A stretch of 64,000 bases of DNA from Mojavia pulchra JT2-VF2 (GTDB lineage Bacteria > Cyanobacteriota > Cyanobacteriia > Cyanobacteriales > Nostocaceae). Of this stretch, positions 28,747-38,856 are shown piece by piece. The notes beneath the pieces were generated by a model. It was not told the DNA's origin. It saw nothing but the letters and a program-made list of their open reading frames with translations, and did no database searches. The translations under genes and the position numbers were made by a program. Positions within the stretch are counted from its first letter, which is position 1. Each line of letters starts with the position of its first letter. The DNA is taken from contig JAHHHN010000020.1 of the NCBI GenBank assembly GCA_019359325.1, positions 1 to 64,000 of the forward strand, written 5' to 3'.

Positions 28747-29301
28747 CTAGATACGCCAGATAAATGAAGTGCCTACTGCTTCAGTTTCAAACGGGTATAT
28801 TTTTTGTCCTTTTAATAGAGAAGCGATCGCCTTGATCAGATAATTTTCTCTTACTGCTGATGGGTTTTGAGGATGATCATCAATTTTACCTTTGTAGCGG
28901 ACTATACCATCATTATCTATTAAGAAAGCCATTGGTGTTTTACTTGCACCAAAACTACGGGTAACATCTTGAGTGGAATCCCATAGATAAGGAAAGTTTA
29001 GCTGATGAACCTGGGCAAACGCTTTCATTTTTTCAAAGCGTTCTGTCGGGTGCCCAATAGCTTCACTACCATTTATACCAATCAGTGTACAATCTACTTG
29101 TGTAAATTCCGCTTGAATATTTTTCAGTCTGTCTAAATATAGCTCTACGTAAGGACAGTAGTTGGACATGAAAATAACACCAACTGCACGGAACTTATTT
29201 AAATAACGGCTGAGATGGTGTACTTGGTTGTCAACTCCTGGCAGTTCAAAGTCCGGTGCATAGCTGCCTACGGGAGTATCAATTCTTTCTAGTGTAGTCA
29301 T
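28747..29301 (-). CDS. Thioredoxin-fold (AhpC/TSA-like) protein
   Basis: A 184-residue protein with the redoxin/AhpC-TSA fold: APDFELPGVDNQVHHLS at the start, then the active-site-like strand FMSNYCPYVELYLDRL with a single Cys (about residue 49), and the cis-Pro segment SKTPMAFLIDNDGIVRYKG near 120. A second Cys (QVDCTL) lies at about 71. The C-x-x-C pair of true thioredoxins is absent; CPYV is found instead. It belongs to a cyanobacterial thioredoxin-family group of unproven function, possibly a peroxiredoxin-like reductase. Same strand as pyrH but separately spaced. ATG start. Confidence 0.8.
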   Translation of the reverse strand: MTTLERIDTPVGSYAPDFELPGVDNQVHHLSRYLNKFRAVGVIFMSNYCPYVELYLDRLKNIQAEFTQVDCTLIGINGSEAIGHPTERFEKMKAFAQVHQLNFPYLWDSTQDVTRSFGASKTPMAFLIDNDGIVRYKGKIDDHPQNPSAVRENYLIKAIASLLKGQKIYPFETEAVGTSFIWRI

Positions 29302-30192
29302 CTTATTCGGCTCGAAGGAACTAGCAACAAAAAAATCTCATCAAATTTAGCGTTACTTTCTAGTTGCAAATTACCCCTTCCTTGGCAGACCCTTGATATC
29401 CCACAATTTTATAAACCAATTTTGCTGCCGTGAATTGTGAAACTACCGAAACTGTTAAGTGTATTAAATCCATCATATTGCTTGCGGTATAGTAAATTTC
29501 ACGCACCTACTTTAAAAATTTAGGGAGCTAGACCAGTTCAAACCCCCTCTAGGATGTGAATATCAAGACATAAGGCAAGAACAACGCAATCCAAATTCAA
29601 ACTCAAAAATGTGTTTTCAGTATGAATAAGAGTTGATTGTTCTTCATCTAAAACCTAGCTCTTGAGCAATTTCTTGGGCTTGTTAAGCTATTACTACCGC
29701 TACTCTACGCTCATCCCTACGCTGAACGTAGAAGTCAAAACTCAAAATGTTTATAAGTTAACCTTTCCAGGCATTTTCAATGAGTCGTTTTTTCAACTAA
29801 GTTAATTTATTCTTTACAAAGTTTACAAATATTAATTTGTACTTTAGGTCAACCCATTTCTACAATCTGCTGCTTGAGCTAATTATAGTGATTTATTATA
29901 CACATTTTTTATGTATAAATGACATTAGTGTCAATTTTTACTATTAACAAATTCATTTGTCAAGGTTTTATCTAATATATGCTTTTAAAATTTTAGTAAT
30001 ATTGTGGTTAAATTTTTCATCGTAATATGCTAACGAACAAAATAACCATTGAATGTAATGTGGATATTTATCAAGGCTCGGATGATAGGTAATATTTACC
30101 TCAGATAAAGCTCTTAAAACAAAAAAAATCATGTCTAAGGCTTGTATTTGTAACCTTGTTTCATAAATTCATCTTTCATAAAACTGCCTATA
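29302..30192. other. 890-bp AT-rich spacer
   Basis: No gene or RNA is recognised. The region is strongly AT-rich and holds small self-complementary spots such as CTACG-CTGAA-CGTAG near 29728. No repeat block is supported. Confidence 0.4.
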
Positions 30193-31086
30193 ATGAGTTT
30201 TAAAACTGCATCAATCTCAACAAAAACTTGGATTTGGCAAGGTTTCCCCATCTGCTATCAAACCCAAGGAACCTCTGGGCCAGCAGTTGTTCTGGTGCAT
30301 GGCTTTGGGGCATCGTGGTGGCATTGGCGGCAAAATATCCCTGTGCTAGCAGAAAATTGCCGTGTTTATGCGATTGATTTGATTGGCTTTGGCAGTTCAG
30401 CTAAACCTAAACCGGGTGAAAAAATTGCTTATACACTTGAGACTTGGGGACAGCAGGTAGCAGATTTTTGTCGTGAAGTGGTAGGTGAACCCGCCTTTTT
30501 AGTGGGTAATTCTATTGGCTGTATTGTGGTCATGCAAGCGGCAGTGAGTAACCCAGAGATTGCTCTAGGAGTAGCATTACTCAACTGTTCTTTAAGACTA
30601 CTACACGATCGCAAACGGGCAACTTTACCTTGGTCTCGTCGCTTTGGAGCGCCTCTACTTCAGCGTTTATTATCTATTAAATCAATTGGCAACTTCTTTT
30701 TTAATCAAGTTGCTAAACCAAAAACAGTACGGAAGATTCTGCTGCAAGCCTATGCTAATTCTGCGGCTGTGACAGACGAGTTAGTAGACATTCTGACTGC
30801 ACCAGCTAGTGACCCTGGTGCGGTAGCTGTGTTTCTTGCCTTTACTGCTTATTCCACAGGGCCTTTACCTGAAGACCTTTTACCTTTGCTACCTTGTCCA
30901 GCAATTATTATATGGGGAACAGCTGATCCTTGGGAACCAGTAGATTTAGGTAGAGAATTAGCTAATTACCCTCAAGTACAAAAGTTTATTCCCTTGGAAG
31001 GGGTGGGACATTGCCCCCAAGATGAAGCACCTGAATTAGTCAATCCGATTTTACAAGATTGGATATGGCAGCGATCGCAACATTAA
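30193..31086 (+). CDS. Alpha/beta fold hydrolase
   Basis: A 297-residue hydrolase with the classic layout: oxyanion motif LVHGFGASWWHWR (about 34-46), nucleophile elbow VGNSIGC with Ser at about 107, the acid Asp in IIIWGTADPWEP near 248 and the catalytic His in LEGVGHCPQDEAP near 278. Such proteins in cyanobacteria are often annotated as chlorophyll- or lipid-acting hydrolases, but the substrate is unknown here. ATG start. It precedes metH by 86 bases in the same direction, so co-transcription is possible. Confidence 0.9.
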   Translation: MSFKTASISTKTWIWQGFPICYQTQGTSGPAVVLVHGFGASWWHWRQNIPVLAENCRVYAIDLIGFGSSAKPKPGEKIAYTLETWGQQVADFCREVVGEPAFLVGNSIGCIVVMQAAVSNPEIALGVALLNCSLRLLHDRKRATLPWSRRFGAPLLQRLLSIKSIGNFFFNQVAKPKTVRKILLQAYANSAAVTDELVDILTAPASDPGAVAVFLAFTAYSTGPLPEDLLPLLPCPAIIIWGTADPWEPVDLGRELANYPQVQKFIPLEGVGHCPQDEAPELVNPILQDWIWQRSQH

Positions 31087-31172
31087 ATTCAGTCTGCCAA
31101 AAATTTGCAAATTTTAGAAAATAATAGTTTAAGTCTAATATCACACGACTAAATAATTTCCTTGCGGAAAAT

Positions 31173-34100
31173 ATGACTCATTCTTTCCTTGAACGCTTAC
31201 ATAGCCCGGAACGCCCGGTTATCGTCTTTGACGGTGCAATGGGAACCAACTTGCAAACGCAAAACCTCACTGCTGATGATTTTGGAGGCCCGCAATATGA
31301 AGGTTGTAACGAATACCTAATCCACACTAACCCGGAAGCTGTCGCCAAGGTTCACCGTGACTTTCTCGCAGCTGGTGCAGATGTGATTGAAACGGATACC
31401 TTTGGCGCTACTTCGATTGTGTTGGCAGAATATGACTTGGCAGACAAAACATACTACCTCAACAAAACAGCAGCCGAATTAGCAAAGCGTGTGGCTGCGG
31501 AATTCTCCACGCCAGAAAAACCCCGGTTTGTAGCGGGTTCCATTGGCCCTACAACTAAACTCCCTACCTTGGGGCATATTGACTTTGATACCATGAAAAT
31601 TGCTTTTGCAGAACAAGCAGAAGCACTATGGGATGGTGGCGTTGATATTTTCATAGTCGAGACTTGTCAAGATGTGCTGCAAATTAAAGCGGCGCTGAAT
31701 GGAATTGAAGAAGTCTTTGCCAAAAAAGGCGATCGCCGTCCGTTGATGGTATCGGTGACAATGGAAAGTATGGGCACGATGCTGGTAGGAACCGAAATTA
31801 GTGCCGTATTAACAATTTTGGAACCTTTCTCAATTGATATTCTCGGTCTCAACTGTGCTACAGGCCCAGACTTGATGAAGCCACATATTAAATATCTGGC
31901 AGAACATTCACCTTTCACAGTTTCCTGTATTCCTAATGCAGGTTTACCTGAAAACGTCGGCGGTCAAGCACACTACCGTTTAACACCGACGGAATTACGG
32001 ATGGCGCTGATGCACTTTGTTGAAGATTTAGGTGTCCAAGTGATTGGGGGTTGCTGTGGGACACGTCCAGAACACATTCAACAATTAGCAGAAATTGCCA
32101 AAGACCTGAAGCCCAAAGTTAGACAACCTAGTTTAGAACCAGCAGCAGCATCAATTTACAGCACTCAGCCTTATGTTCAAGATAATTCTTTTCTGATTGT
32201 GGGGGAACGCCTCAACGCCAGTGGTTCCAAGAAGTGCCGCGAATTGCTGAATGCAGAAGATTGGGATGGACTTGTTTCAATGGCGAGATCCCAGGTGAAA
32301 GAAGGCGCTCATGTTCTTGATGTTAACGTCGATTACGTAGGGCGTGATGGTGTACGGGATATGCACGAACTCGTTTCGCGCATAGTCAATAATGTTACAT
32401 TGCCTTTGATGCTCGACTCCACCGAATGGGAAAAAATGGAGGCGGGTTTAAAAGTCGCTGGTGGAAAATGCTTACTTAATTCAACCAACTACGAAGACGG
32501 TGAACCGCGTTTCTTGAAGGTGTTAGAGTTAGCGAAGAAATACGGTGCAGGCGTAGTAATTGGCACAATAGACGAAGAGGGAATGGCACGAACTGCCGAG
32601 AGAAAATTTGCGATCGCCCAACGTGCCTATCGTCAAGCTGTAGAATATGGTATCCCCCCCACAGAGATATTTTTTGATACCTTAGCTTTACCAATTTCTA
32701 CAGGGATTGAAGAAGATAGAGAAAACGGCAAAGCTACCATTGAAGCAATTCGACGGATTCGCCAAGAATTACCAGGATGTCATGTAATTTTGGGTGTTTC
32801 CAATATTTCTTTTGGTTTGAATCCAGCTTCACGAATCGTGCTTAACTCGACGTTTTTACACGAGGCGATGACGGCGGGAATGGATGCAGCCATTGTCAGT
32901 GCCAGCAAGATTTTACCACTTTCCAAAATTGAAGCGCGCCATCAAGAAATTTGTCGTCAGTTGATTTATGATCAACGGAAGTTTGAAGGTAATGCCTGCG
33001 TGTACGACCCGTTAGGAGAACTAACCACAGTTTTTGCAGAGGTAACGACAAAACGTAACAAAGGTGTTGATGAAAGCCTCCCCATCGAAGAACGCCTCAA
33101 ACGTCATATTATCGACGGCGAACGCATTGGTCTAGAAACACAGCTAACAAAAGCCTTAGAAATATATCCTCCCTTGGAAATTATTAACACCTTTCTGCTG
33201 GATGGCATGAAAGTTGTGGGTGAGTTATTTGGTTCGGGACAAATGCAACTTCCTTTTGTATTGCAATCTGCGGAGACTATGAAAGCCGCAGTAGCCTACC
33301 TCGAACCGTTCATGGAAAAGTCAGAATCAGGCAATAATGGCAAAGGAACCGTGATTATTGCCACTGTCAAAGGTGATGTTCACGACATTGGTAAAAACTT
33401 AGTTGATATCATTTTGTCCAACAACGGCTACAAAGTGATCAACTTAGGAATTAAACAATCAGTAGAAAATATTATTCAGGCTTACGAACAGTACAAACCT
33501 GATTGTATTGCTATGAGTGGTTTGCTGGTAAAATCCACCGCTTTCATGAAAGAGAATTTGGAGATTTTCAACGAAAAGGGAATTACCGTCCCTGTGATTT
33601 TAGGTGGTGCGGCTCTGACTCCCAAATTTGTCTATCAAGATTGCCAAAATAGCTACAAAGGTAAAGTTGTTTATGGCAAAGATGCCTTTTCTGACTTGCA
33701 TTTCATGGATAAACTAATGCCAGCGAAGGTTACTGGTAACTGGGATGATTTGCAAGGATTTTTGAATGAAGTAGAAACTGATGAACCAGAAATCGCTGAC
33801 AAAAAATCAGAAGTTATTACTGAAGAATCTGCACTCAAGACTCAGCACTCAGAACTCAGCACTAAAGTAGATACCAGACGTTCCGAAGCTGTAGCGGTAG
33901 ATATTGAACGTCCGACGCCGCCTTTCTGGGGAACGCAGTTGTTACAGCCTGGTGATATTTCTTTAGAGGAACTATTCTGGCATTTGGATTTACAAGCCTT
34001 AATTGCTGGACAATGGCAATTCCGCAAGCCAAAGGAGCAATCTAAGGAAGAATATCAGGCTTTCTTGGCTGATAAGGTTTATCCGATTCTGGAAAGTTGG

Positions 34101-34715
34101 AAACAGCGGATTATTGGGGAGAATCTGTTGCATCCCCAGGTGATTTATGGATATTTCCCTTGTCAGGCTGAGGGGAATACTTTGCATATTTATGAAACAA
34201 ATCGCTTAGACGCGAAGGAAGTTGCGAAGTTTGAGTTTCCCAGACAGAAGTCTTTGAGGAGGCTGTGTATTGCAGATTTCTTTGCACCCAAGGAATCGGG
34301 GATAATTGATGTCTTCCCGATGCAGGCGGTGACTGTAGGAGATATCGCAACGGAGTTTGCTCAAAAGTTATTTGCAGATAATCAATACACTGATTACCTG
34401 TATTTTCACGGTTTAGCAGTGCAAGTAGCAGAAGCACTGGCAGAGTGGACACACGCTAGGATTCGCCGGGAATTAGGTTTTACCGCTGAGGAACCAGATA
34501 ATATCCGGGATATATTGGCACAGCGTTACCGTGGTTCGCGGTATAGTTTTGGCTATCCGGCTTGTCCAAATATTCAGGATCAATACAAGCAACTAGCGTT
34601 GTTGGGAACTGACAGAATTAATCTGTATATGGATGAAAGTGAACAGCTTTATCCAGAACAATCTACAACGGCGATTATTGCCTATCACCCATTAGCAAAA
34701 TACTTTAGCGCGTAG
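31173..34715 (+). CDS. metH: Cobalamin-dependent methionine synthase
   Basis: MetH moves the methyl group from methyltetrahydrofolate to homocysteine via cobalamin. The 1180 residues show all modules: homocysteine domain (1-330) with zinc site [12 protein letters not shown], folate (pterin) domain (about 340-610), cobalamin cap and B12-binding domain (about 640-870) with DVHDIGKN whose His (about 737) ligates cobalt, and the SAM-dependent activation domain (about 930-1175) with [16 protein letters not shown] linker at about 880-910 is partly encoded by the heptamer repeat ACTCAGC (33832-33864), giving [15 protein letters not shown] start. No B12 riboswitch is evident in the 86-bp leader. Confidence 0.97.
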   Translation: MTHSFLERLHSPERPVIVFDGAMGTNLQTQNLTADDFGGPQYEGCNEYLIHTNPEAVAKVHRDFLAAGADVIETDTFGATSIVLAEYDLADKTYYLNKTAAELAKRVAAEFSTPEKPRFVAGSIGPTTKLPTLGHIDFDTMKIAFAEQAEALWDGGVDIFIVETCQDVLQIKAALNGIEEVFAKKGDRRPLMVSVTMESMGTMLVGTEISAVLTILEPFSIDILGLNCATGPDLMKPHIKYLAEHSPFTVSCIPNAGLPENVGGQAHYRLTPTELRMALMHFVEDLGVQVIGGCCGTRPEHIQQLAEIAKDLKPKVRQPSLEPAAASIYSTQPYVQDNSFLIVGERLNASGSKKCRELLNAEDWDGLVSMARSQVKEGAHVLDVNVDYVGRDGVRDMHELVSRIVNNVTLPLMLDSTEWEKMEAGLKVAGGKCLLNSTNYEDGEPRFLKVLELAKKYGAGVVIGTIDEEGMARTAERKFAIAQRAYRQAVEYGIPPTEIFFDTLALPISTGIEEDRENGKATIEAIRRIRQELPGCHVILGVSNISFGLNPASRIVLNSTFLHEAMTAGMDAAIVSASKILPLSKIEARHQEICRQLIYDQRKFEGNACVYDPLGELTTVFAEVTTKRNKGVDESLPIEERLKRHIIDGERIGLETQLTKALEIYPPLEIINTFLLDGMKVVGELFGSGQMQLPFVLQSAETMKAAVAYLEPFMEKSESGNNGKGTVIIATVKGDVHDIGKNLVDIILSNNGYKVINLGIKQSVENIIQAYEQYKPDCIAMSGLLVKSTAFMKENLEIFNEKGITVPVILGGAALTPKFVYQDCQNSYKGKVVYGKDAFSDLHFMDKLMPAKVTGNWDDLQGFLNEVETDEPEIADKKSEVITEESALKTQHSELSTKVDTRRSEAVAVDIERPTPPFWGTQLLQPGDISLEELFWHLDLQALIAGQWQFRKPKEQSKEEYQAFLADKVYPILESWKQRIIGENLLHPQVIYGYFPCQAEGNTLHIYETNRLDAKEVAKFEFPRQKSLRRLCIADFFAPKESGIIDVFPMQAVTVGDIATEFAQKLFADNQYTDYLYFHGLAVQVAEALAEWTHARIRRELGFTAEEPDNIRDILAQRYRGSRYSFGYPACPNIQDQYKQLALLGTDRINLYMDESEQLYPEQSTTAIIAYHPLAKYFSA

Positions 34716-34724
34716 CATCCCGCC

Positions 34725-34752
34725 TCCCCTCCTTGTGTAAGCGAGGAGGGGA
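34725..34752. terminator. Convergent hairpin between metH and the Uma2 gene
   Basis: TCCCCTCCT (34725-34733) pairs with AGGAGGGGA (34744-34752) across a 10-base loop. It lies between the two convergent stop codons and can serve either strand, although no strong T-tract follows. Confidence 0.5.
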
Positions 34753-34757
34753 ATTGG

Positions 34758-35408
34758 TTATTGCTGCTGTATCTGCTGTTGCACCCAAAGGCGAAAGGCT
34801 TTGAGTGTAGTATTCCTACCTGCTGTTCTACTTTGCTCAAGATATTGGGGAATCACGCCGACTAGCGGTAACTTAGGAAAATTTAAGCTTTCTTGTAAAT
34901 CTAAATAATGACCATCTTGCAGGACATTAATTTGCAACTTTCCTCTTTCAAATCGCCAAAGTTCTGGAACTTTTAGCGCTTCATAAATATTAGGATGAGT
35001 GCGAGAAGTGATATCAACTTCTAAAGCTAAATATGGAGGAGGATCTACAGTTAAATCTAGTCGCTTCTTACCACGAATCCTGGCTTCGTTTTTTATATAG
35101 AAACACTGGTCGGGTTCTATTCCTTGAGCCATCAATTGATTTTTGAAAGTCGTAGAACCAAGGCTGAGGAACTCAATATCTAGCTCTTCCAGCAAAGCCT
35201 TAACTAAATCGCCAATAATTTCTTTGTCATATTCGTGTTCTGGTAGTGGAGCCATAATCTCCAGTATTCCCTTATCATAAGCAATCCTTGCTGCACGGCG
35301 ATCGCCTAATTCTTCCAGAATTGTTTCCAATTCTTGCCAGGTTACATCTTTTAGCAGCACTCTTTGTCCTGGTGGAACATGGATGCGCTTTAATTCCAAC
35401 AACATCAT
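34758..35408 (-). CDS. Uma2 family endonuclease-fold protein
   Basis: A 216-residue protein of the Uma2 (DUF820) restriction-endonuclease-like family, which is abundant in cyanobacteria. Visible: VTWQELETILEELGD near the start, PLPEHEYDKEIIGDLV, FYIKNEARIRGK with the active-site-like DLTVDPPPYLALEVDITSRT (Asp, Glu-x-Asp) and KVPELWRFERGKLQ. I use the first ATG at 35408; the open frame extends four codons to a TTG. Members are predicted nucleases with no settled role and are often spread by transfer. It stands alone between metH and yebC. Confidence 0.88.
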   Translation of the reverse strand: MMLLELKRIHVPPGQRVLLKDVTWQELETILEELGDRRAARIAYDKGILEIMAPLPEHEYDKEIIGDLVKALLEELDIEFLSLGSTTFKNQLMAQGIEPDQCFYIKNEARIRGKKRLDLTVDPPPYLALEVDITSRTHPNIYEALKVPELWRFERGKLQINVLQDGHYLDLQESLNFPKLPLVGVIPQYLEQSRTAGRNTTLKAFRLWVQQQIQQQ

Positions 35409-35503
35409 CTCAACTCCCAATAGTTCATGGGTTTGTAATTTCTATGAAATTTTCGGGTTTGTTTTAATTAGCATGGTATCCAAAGCAAACGAAAAATACT
35501 CTA

Positions 35504-36262
35504 TTAAACTATACTTAGAGCCATAAGATGTTCTGCCATTTCAAAGTTAGATGTAACATTTTGAACGTCATCTAATCCTTCTAATGTGTCAATTAATTTA
35601 AACAGCGATCGCGCCTGATCTGGATCGGTAACTTCAATATTATTACTAGGAATCCAGCGTAATTCGGCATCAGTTACCTTAAAGCCTTTTTCCTTTAGCG
35701 TTTTATTGAGGGTTTCTAAATTTTCTACCTCGCTAAACACTTCAGCCATCTCATCCTCGGCCATTTCATAAGACTCAGCACCGCCTTCTAGGGATGCTTC
35801 TAAAAGCTGGTCTTCATCAACCACTCCTTGCACCACACAAACGCCTTTTTGGTCAAACATCCAGCTAACGCAACCTGTTTCACCGAGATTACCACCATTT
35901 TTACTAAAGGCTGCACGTAAGTCCGCAGCAGTGCGATTGCGGTTATCTGTGAGGGCTTCAATTAAAATCGCTACACCACCAGGGCCATATCCTTCGTAAC
36001 GAATAGCTTCTAGGCTAGAGTTATCCGAGCCAAATGTGCCTGCACCTTTAGCGATCGCCCGTTCAATATTATCATTGGGAATCCCCGCCGCCTTAGCCTT
36101 ATCAATTGCTGTACGCAGTTGAAAATTTCCTGCTGGATCTGGGATACCGCTTCTAGCAGCAACAATAATCGCCCGCGACAGTTGGGTAAAGGTTTTTCCC
36201 CTTTTTGCATCCACTACCGCCTTCTGACGCTTAATATTTGCCCATTTACTATGACCTGCCAT
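35504..36262 (-). CDS. yebC: YebC/PmpR family protein
   Basis: A 252-residue protein of the YebC/PmpR family (TACO1-like), which acts in translation of proline-rich stretches and was earlier called a transcriptional regulator. The start [23 protein letters not shown] is diagnostic, followed by [20 protein letters not shown] and [19 protein letters not shown]. The length is normal. ATG start, single gene on the minus strand. No neighbouring ruvC is present, unlike in many bacteria. Confidence 0.95.
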   Translation of the reverse strand: MAGHSKWANIKRQKAVVDAKRGKTFTQLSRAIIVAARSGIPDPAGNFQLRTAIDKAKAAGIPNDNIERAIAKGAGTFGSDNSSLEAIRYEGYGPGGVAILIEALTDNRNRTAADLRAAFSKNGGNLGETGCVSWMFDQKGVCVVQGVVDEDQLLEASLEGGAESYEMAEDEMAEVFSEVENLETLNKTLKEKGFKVTDAELRWIPSNNIEVTDPDQARSLFKLIDTLEGLDDVQNVTSNFEMAEHLMALSIV

Positions 36263-37050
36263 AACCTGAAATAATTAACGCTCTGTTCAAAGATTAGGAT
36301 ATACCTAGCTTTTGCTTAGATGCAAAGGCACAATTATTTAATTATCAACCTGTGCTGCTGAAAATCCTAACTTAAGATAATTGGGCAACGCTTGAGCAAT
36401 GTAGCAAAGTTGTAGCGATCGCGTCCTCTTTTTACTGGCTACACTCCGACTTATGGCAATTTAGGGCGGACAATTGAATCTGTATTGTTAGGTGAAAGCT
36501 CAGCAGCCGAATCATTTAAAGTAACTCAGCAACGTTTGGATTTTATTTTTAAGTGATTAATTTCAAATTGCATTCATAACTCAAAATTAGCATATCTTTG
36601 TTAAATTAATAATTTTTAATGAATTTGTAGATGATATAACCTGATATTAGCCAAGTCAAATCTTGCGCTGAAGGCTACAGATGCTTCTTTGATTATTCGT
36701 TACTTTATCAAGCTAATAAAACTATTACAAAAATAAAAATAAAAATAAAATAAACTACGTATAAACGCAACTGCACACAGATTAATATTGGTGTTTATCT
36801 ATGTGCATCTCTAGTTCGTTATCCACAACACAGACTTATGCAAGATGTCTAATAGCCAAAATAATTTTTAACTACATTCACAATTTTGCTAATGCTGTTT
36901 GTGATTAAGTTGTCATTTTACAATTAATTTTTATAGTAATTATTGGCAAAGGGAAATTGTTTGTGATTAAAGCCTTTTAGATCTAGAGGTTTTAACAGTT
37001 TAGGCTGTCAACAAAAGATTGATATCTTTGAGGAGAAATTACCTAAAGTC
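36263..37050. other. 790-bp spacer before the S8 protease gene
   Basis: AT-rich spacer holding a likely gene remnant at 36416-36556 and little else. AAAATAAAAATAAAAATAAAATAAA near 36730 is a low-complexity run. The S8 gene leader near 37030 has TTTGAGGAGAAATTACC, giving a good ribosome site. Confidence 0.5.
36416..36556 (+). pseudogene. Possible C-terminal remnant of an ABC sugar-binding protein
   Basis: One frame, open from after a TAG at 36413-36415 to a TGA at 36554-36556, reads RPLFTGYTPTYGNLGRTIES and then VLLGESSAAESFKVTQQRLDFIFK. The order looks like the C-terminal end of extracellular sugar-binding proteins of ABC transporters (GYTPTYG, SVLLGES, QQRLD). There is no upstream coding sequence, so it would be a truncated remnant. 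Similarity is judged by eye only. Confidence 0.35.
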
Positions 37051-38559
37051 ATGGATTATACTAATAGAAAATCGATTGCTGATAACGGGCTAAATGTTGC
37101 TCATACTTCCTCATTAGATAACTTTTCTACCAAGGATGATTACAGCTTCAATCTTAGCGGTCGTAGTAGCTTTAAAGCTACCCTAAATGAACCCAAGGTA
37201 GATGATGGTCATGTGCAACAATTCAATACTAGTGGCTCAAAAATTCTCGGTGATGCTACTAATTCTAGTGTTAGCGCACTTGAATATAAATCCACCTCTG
37301 GCTATGGCTTAGTGAATGCAGCAGCAGGAGTTGCTAAAGCTATTGGTCAGAATACTTTTGCTGATGTTGCTGATTTGGGTGGAAATAATTGGGCAGCTGA
37401 CCTTGTTAAAGCTCCAGAAGCCTGGGCAAAAGGATATACAGGTCAGGATGTTGTTGTCGCTGTTTTAGATACTGGGGTGGACTATAACCATACAGATTTG
37501 AGGAACAATATCTGGACTAATACCAAAGAGATTGTTGGTAATGGTGTAGATGATGATGGTAATGGTTACATTGATGATGCCCGCGGTTGGAATTTTATTG
37601 ATACAACCAACGAAGTTTTAGATAAAAATGGTCATGGTACTCATGTTTCTGGCACTATTGCTGGGGAAAATAATGGCTTAGGTGTTACTGGCATTGCTTA
37701 TGGTGCCAAAATTATGCCCCTCAAAGTTCTTAGTGATTCTGGTGCAGGTTCCATTACTTCTATTACTAATGGCATTTACTATGCCGTGAATCAAGGAGCT
37801 AATGTAATTAATCTCAGTCTAGGTAGCGATTTTCCTAACAGTTCTTTAGCATCAGCTATTGAATATGCCAGTAAGAAAGGTGTAGTTGTCGTGATGGCAG
37901 CCGGTAATAATGGTTTGCCAATATTATCCTATCCAGCTAGCTATGCAGATAAGTGGGGAATCGCTGTTGGCGCAGTGGATCGAAATAATAACATGGCTGA
38001 CTTCTCTAACCAACCAGGAATCAGTCAACTCGCCTACGTAACAGCGCCAGGAGTTGATATTGAATCAACACTACCAGGTGATCAGTATGGTAATTATAGC
38101 GGCACATCTATGGCAGCTCCCCACGTTGCTGGGGTAGTAGCTCTAATGCTTAGTGCTAACCGTAATCTGACTGATTCCCAAGTGCGTCAGATAATTACAC
38201 AGACAGCAGGAAATAGTACACCAAGTGCAAATAGTAGCTTCCGTGTAGACTCGCTAGTAGGTCAAATCGTTGCAGATATGGCAGAAAATAGTGCAAAAGT
38301 TACCACCTCTAGCTTCAGCACTAGCCCTATAACCGAGAGTAATAGTATAAATTTGAGCTTAGACGCTATCTCGAAACCGGAAACTAGTGGCCAATTTGGG
38401 AATTTAAATATTTCCTCACAATTCCGTTACTACGAAAGCAATCTAGACAATAATACTTACAACAGCCTTAGCAATGACCAGTTTGCTGATTTGGGAAAGA
38501 TGCTGACTCAATTCCAGAAGCAAATGGATGACCTTCGCAGATGGTTTGTTAACATCTAA
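37051..38559 (+). CDS. Subtilisin-like S8 serine protease
   Basis: A 502-residue subtilase with the full catalytic triad: Asp at about residue 140 in VVAVLDTGVDYNH, His at about 195 in NGHGTHVSGTIAG and Ser at about 353 in GTSMAAPHVAG. The oxyanion Asn lies in MAAGNNG. An N-terminal region (1-115) without a clear signal peptide contains DYSFNLSGRSSFKATLN, resembling pre-peptidase-like adhesion segments, and a C-terminal tail (400-502) is low in complexity. It could be secreted without a cleavable signal, for example by a type I system; an HlyD-type adaptor gene follows on the other strand. A strong GAGGAG ribosome site precedes the ATG. Confidence 0.92.
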   Translation: MDYTNRKSIADNGLNVAHTSSLDNFSTKDDYSFNLSGRSSFKATLNEPKVDDGHVQQFNTSGSKILGDATNSSVSALEYKSTSGYGLVNAAAGVAKAIGQNTFADVADLGGNNWAADLVKAPEAWAKGYTGQDVVVAVLDTGVDYNHTDLRNNIWTNTKEIVGNGVDDDGNGYIDDARGWNFIDTTNEVLDKNGHGTHVSGTIAGENNGLGVTGIAYGAKIMPLKVLSDSGAGSITSITNGIYYAVNQGANVINLSLGSDFPNSSLASAIEYASKKGVVVVMAAGNNGLPILSYPASYADKWGIAVGAVDRNNNMADFSNQPGISQLAYVTAPGVDIESTLPGDQYGNYSGTSMAAPHVAGVVALMLSANRNLTDSQVRQIITQTAGNSTPSANSSFRVDSLVGQIVADMAENSAKVTTSSFSTSPITESNSINLSLDAISKPETSGQFGNLNISSQFRYYESNLDNNTYNSLSNDQFADLGKMLTQFQKQMDDLRRWFVNI

Positions 38560-38660
38560 TCTCATACTATGTTGCGATCAGACAAATTTGGATTTCCTCA
38601 CCTCTGCTCCCCTGCTCCTCTGCTGCCCTAATTTACTATCTTTGAATGCAACTCGGTATC

Positions 38661-38750
38661 ATGTCCGGTTGCATGGACATAATTAAAAAGTTTGTAGTAA
38701 TTGCTTTAGTCTTTATATTGAGGACTAAATTTTTTACTACAAAAGTTTTT
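38661..38750 (+). terminator. Long hairpin terminator after the S8 protease gene
   Basis: TTTGTAGTAA (38691-38700) pairs with TTACTACAAA (38734-38743), and inside it TTTAGTC (38705-38711) pairs with GACTAAA (38723-38729). T6 follows at 38745-38750. A separate hairpin ATGTCC / GGACAT precedes it at 38661-38680. This fits an intrinsic terminator. Confidence 0.65.
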
Positions 38751-38856
38751 TATTTTGGTTCATTATTAATAGAATAAGCTTTAATACTTGCTGCTTTGAA
38801 AGTTGCGATAAATAAGCGATCGCCTTTCATGTAAAAAAGCGATCGCTCCCCTAAAC
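38751..38856. other. Paired HIP1 palindromes
   Basis: Two GCGATCGC octamers lie 16 bases apart at about 38816-38847, just beyond the HlyD gene stop on the minus strand. They could form a weak hairpin. Confidence 0.4.

Noticed and set aside
31087-31172. Cobalamin riboswitch in the metH leader
   Set aside because: The gap is only 86 bases and shows no B12-box sequence, so it is too short for the class.
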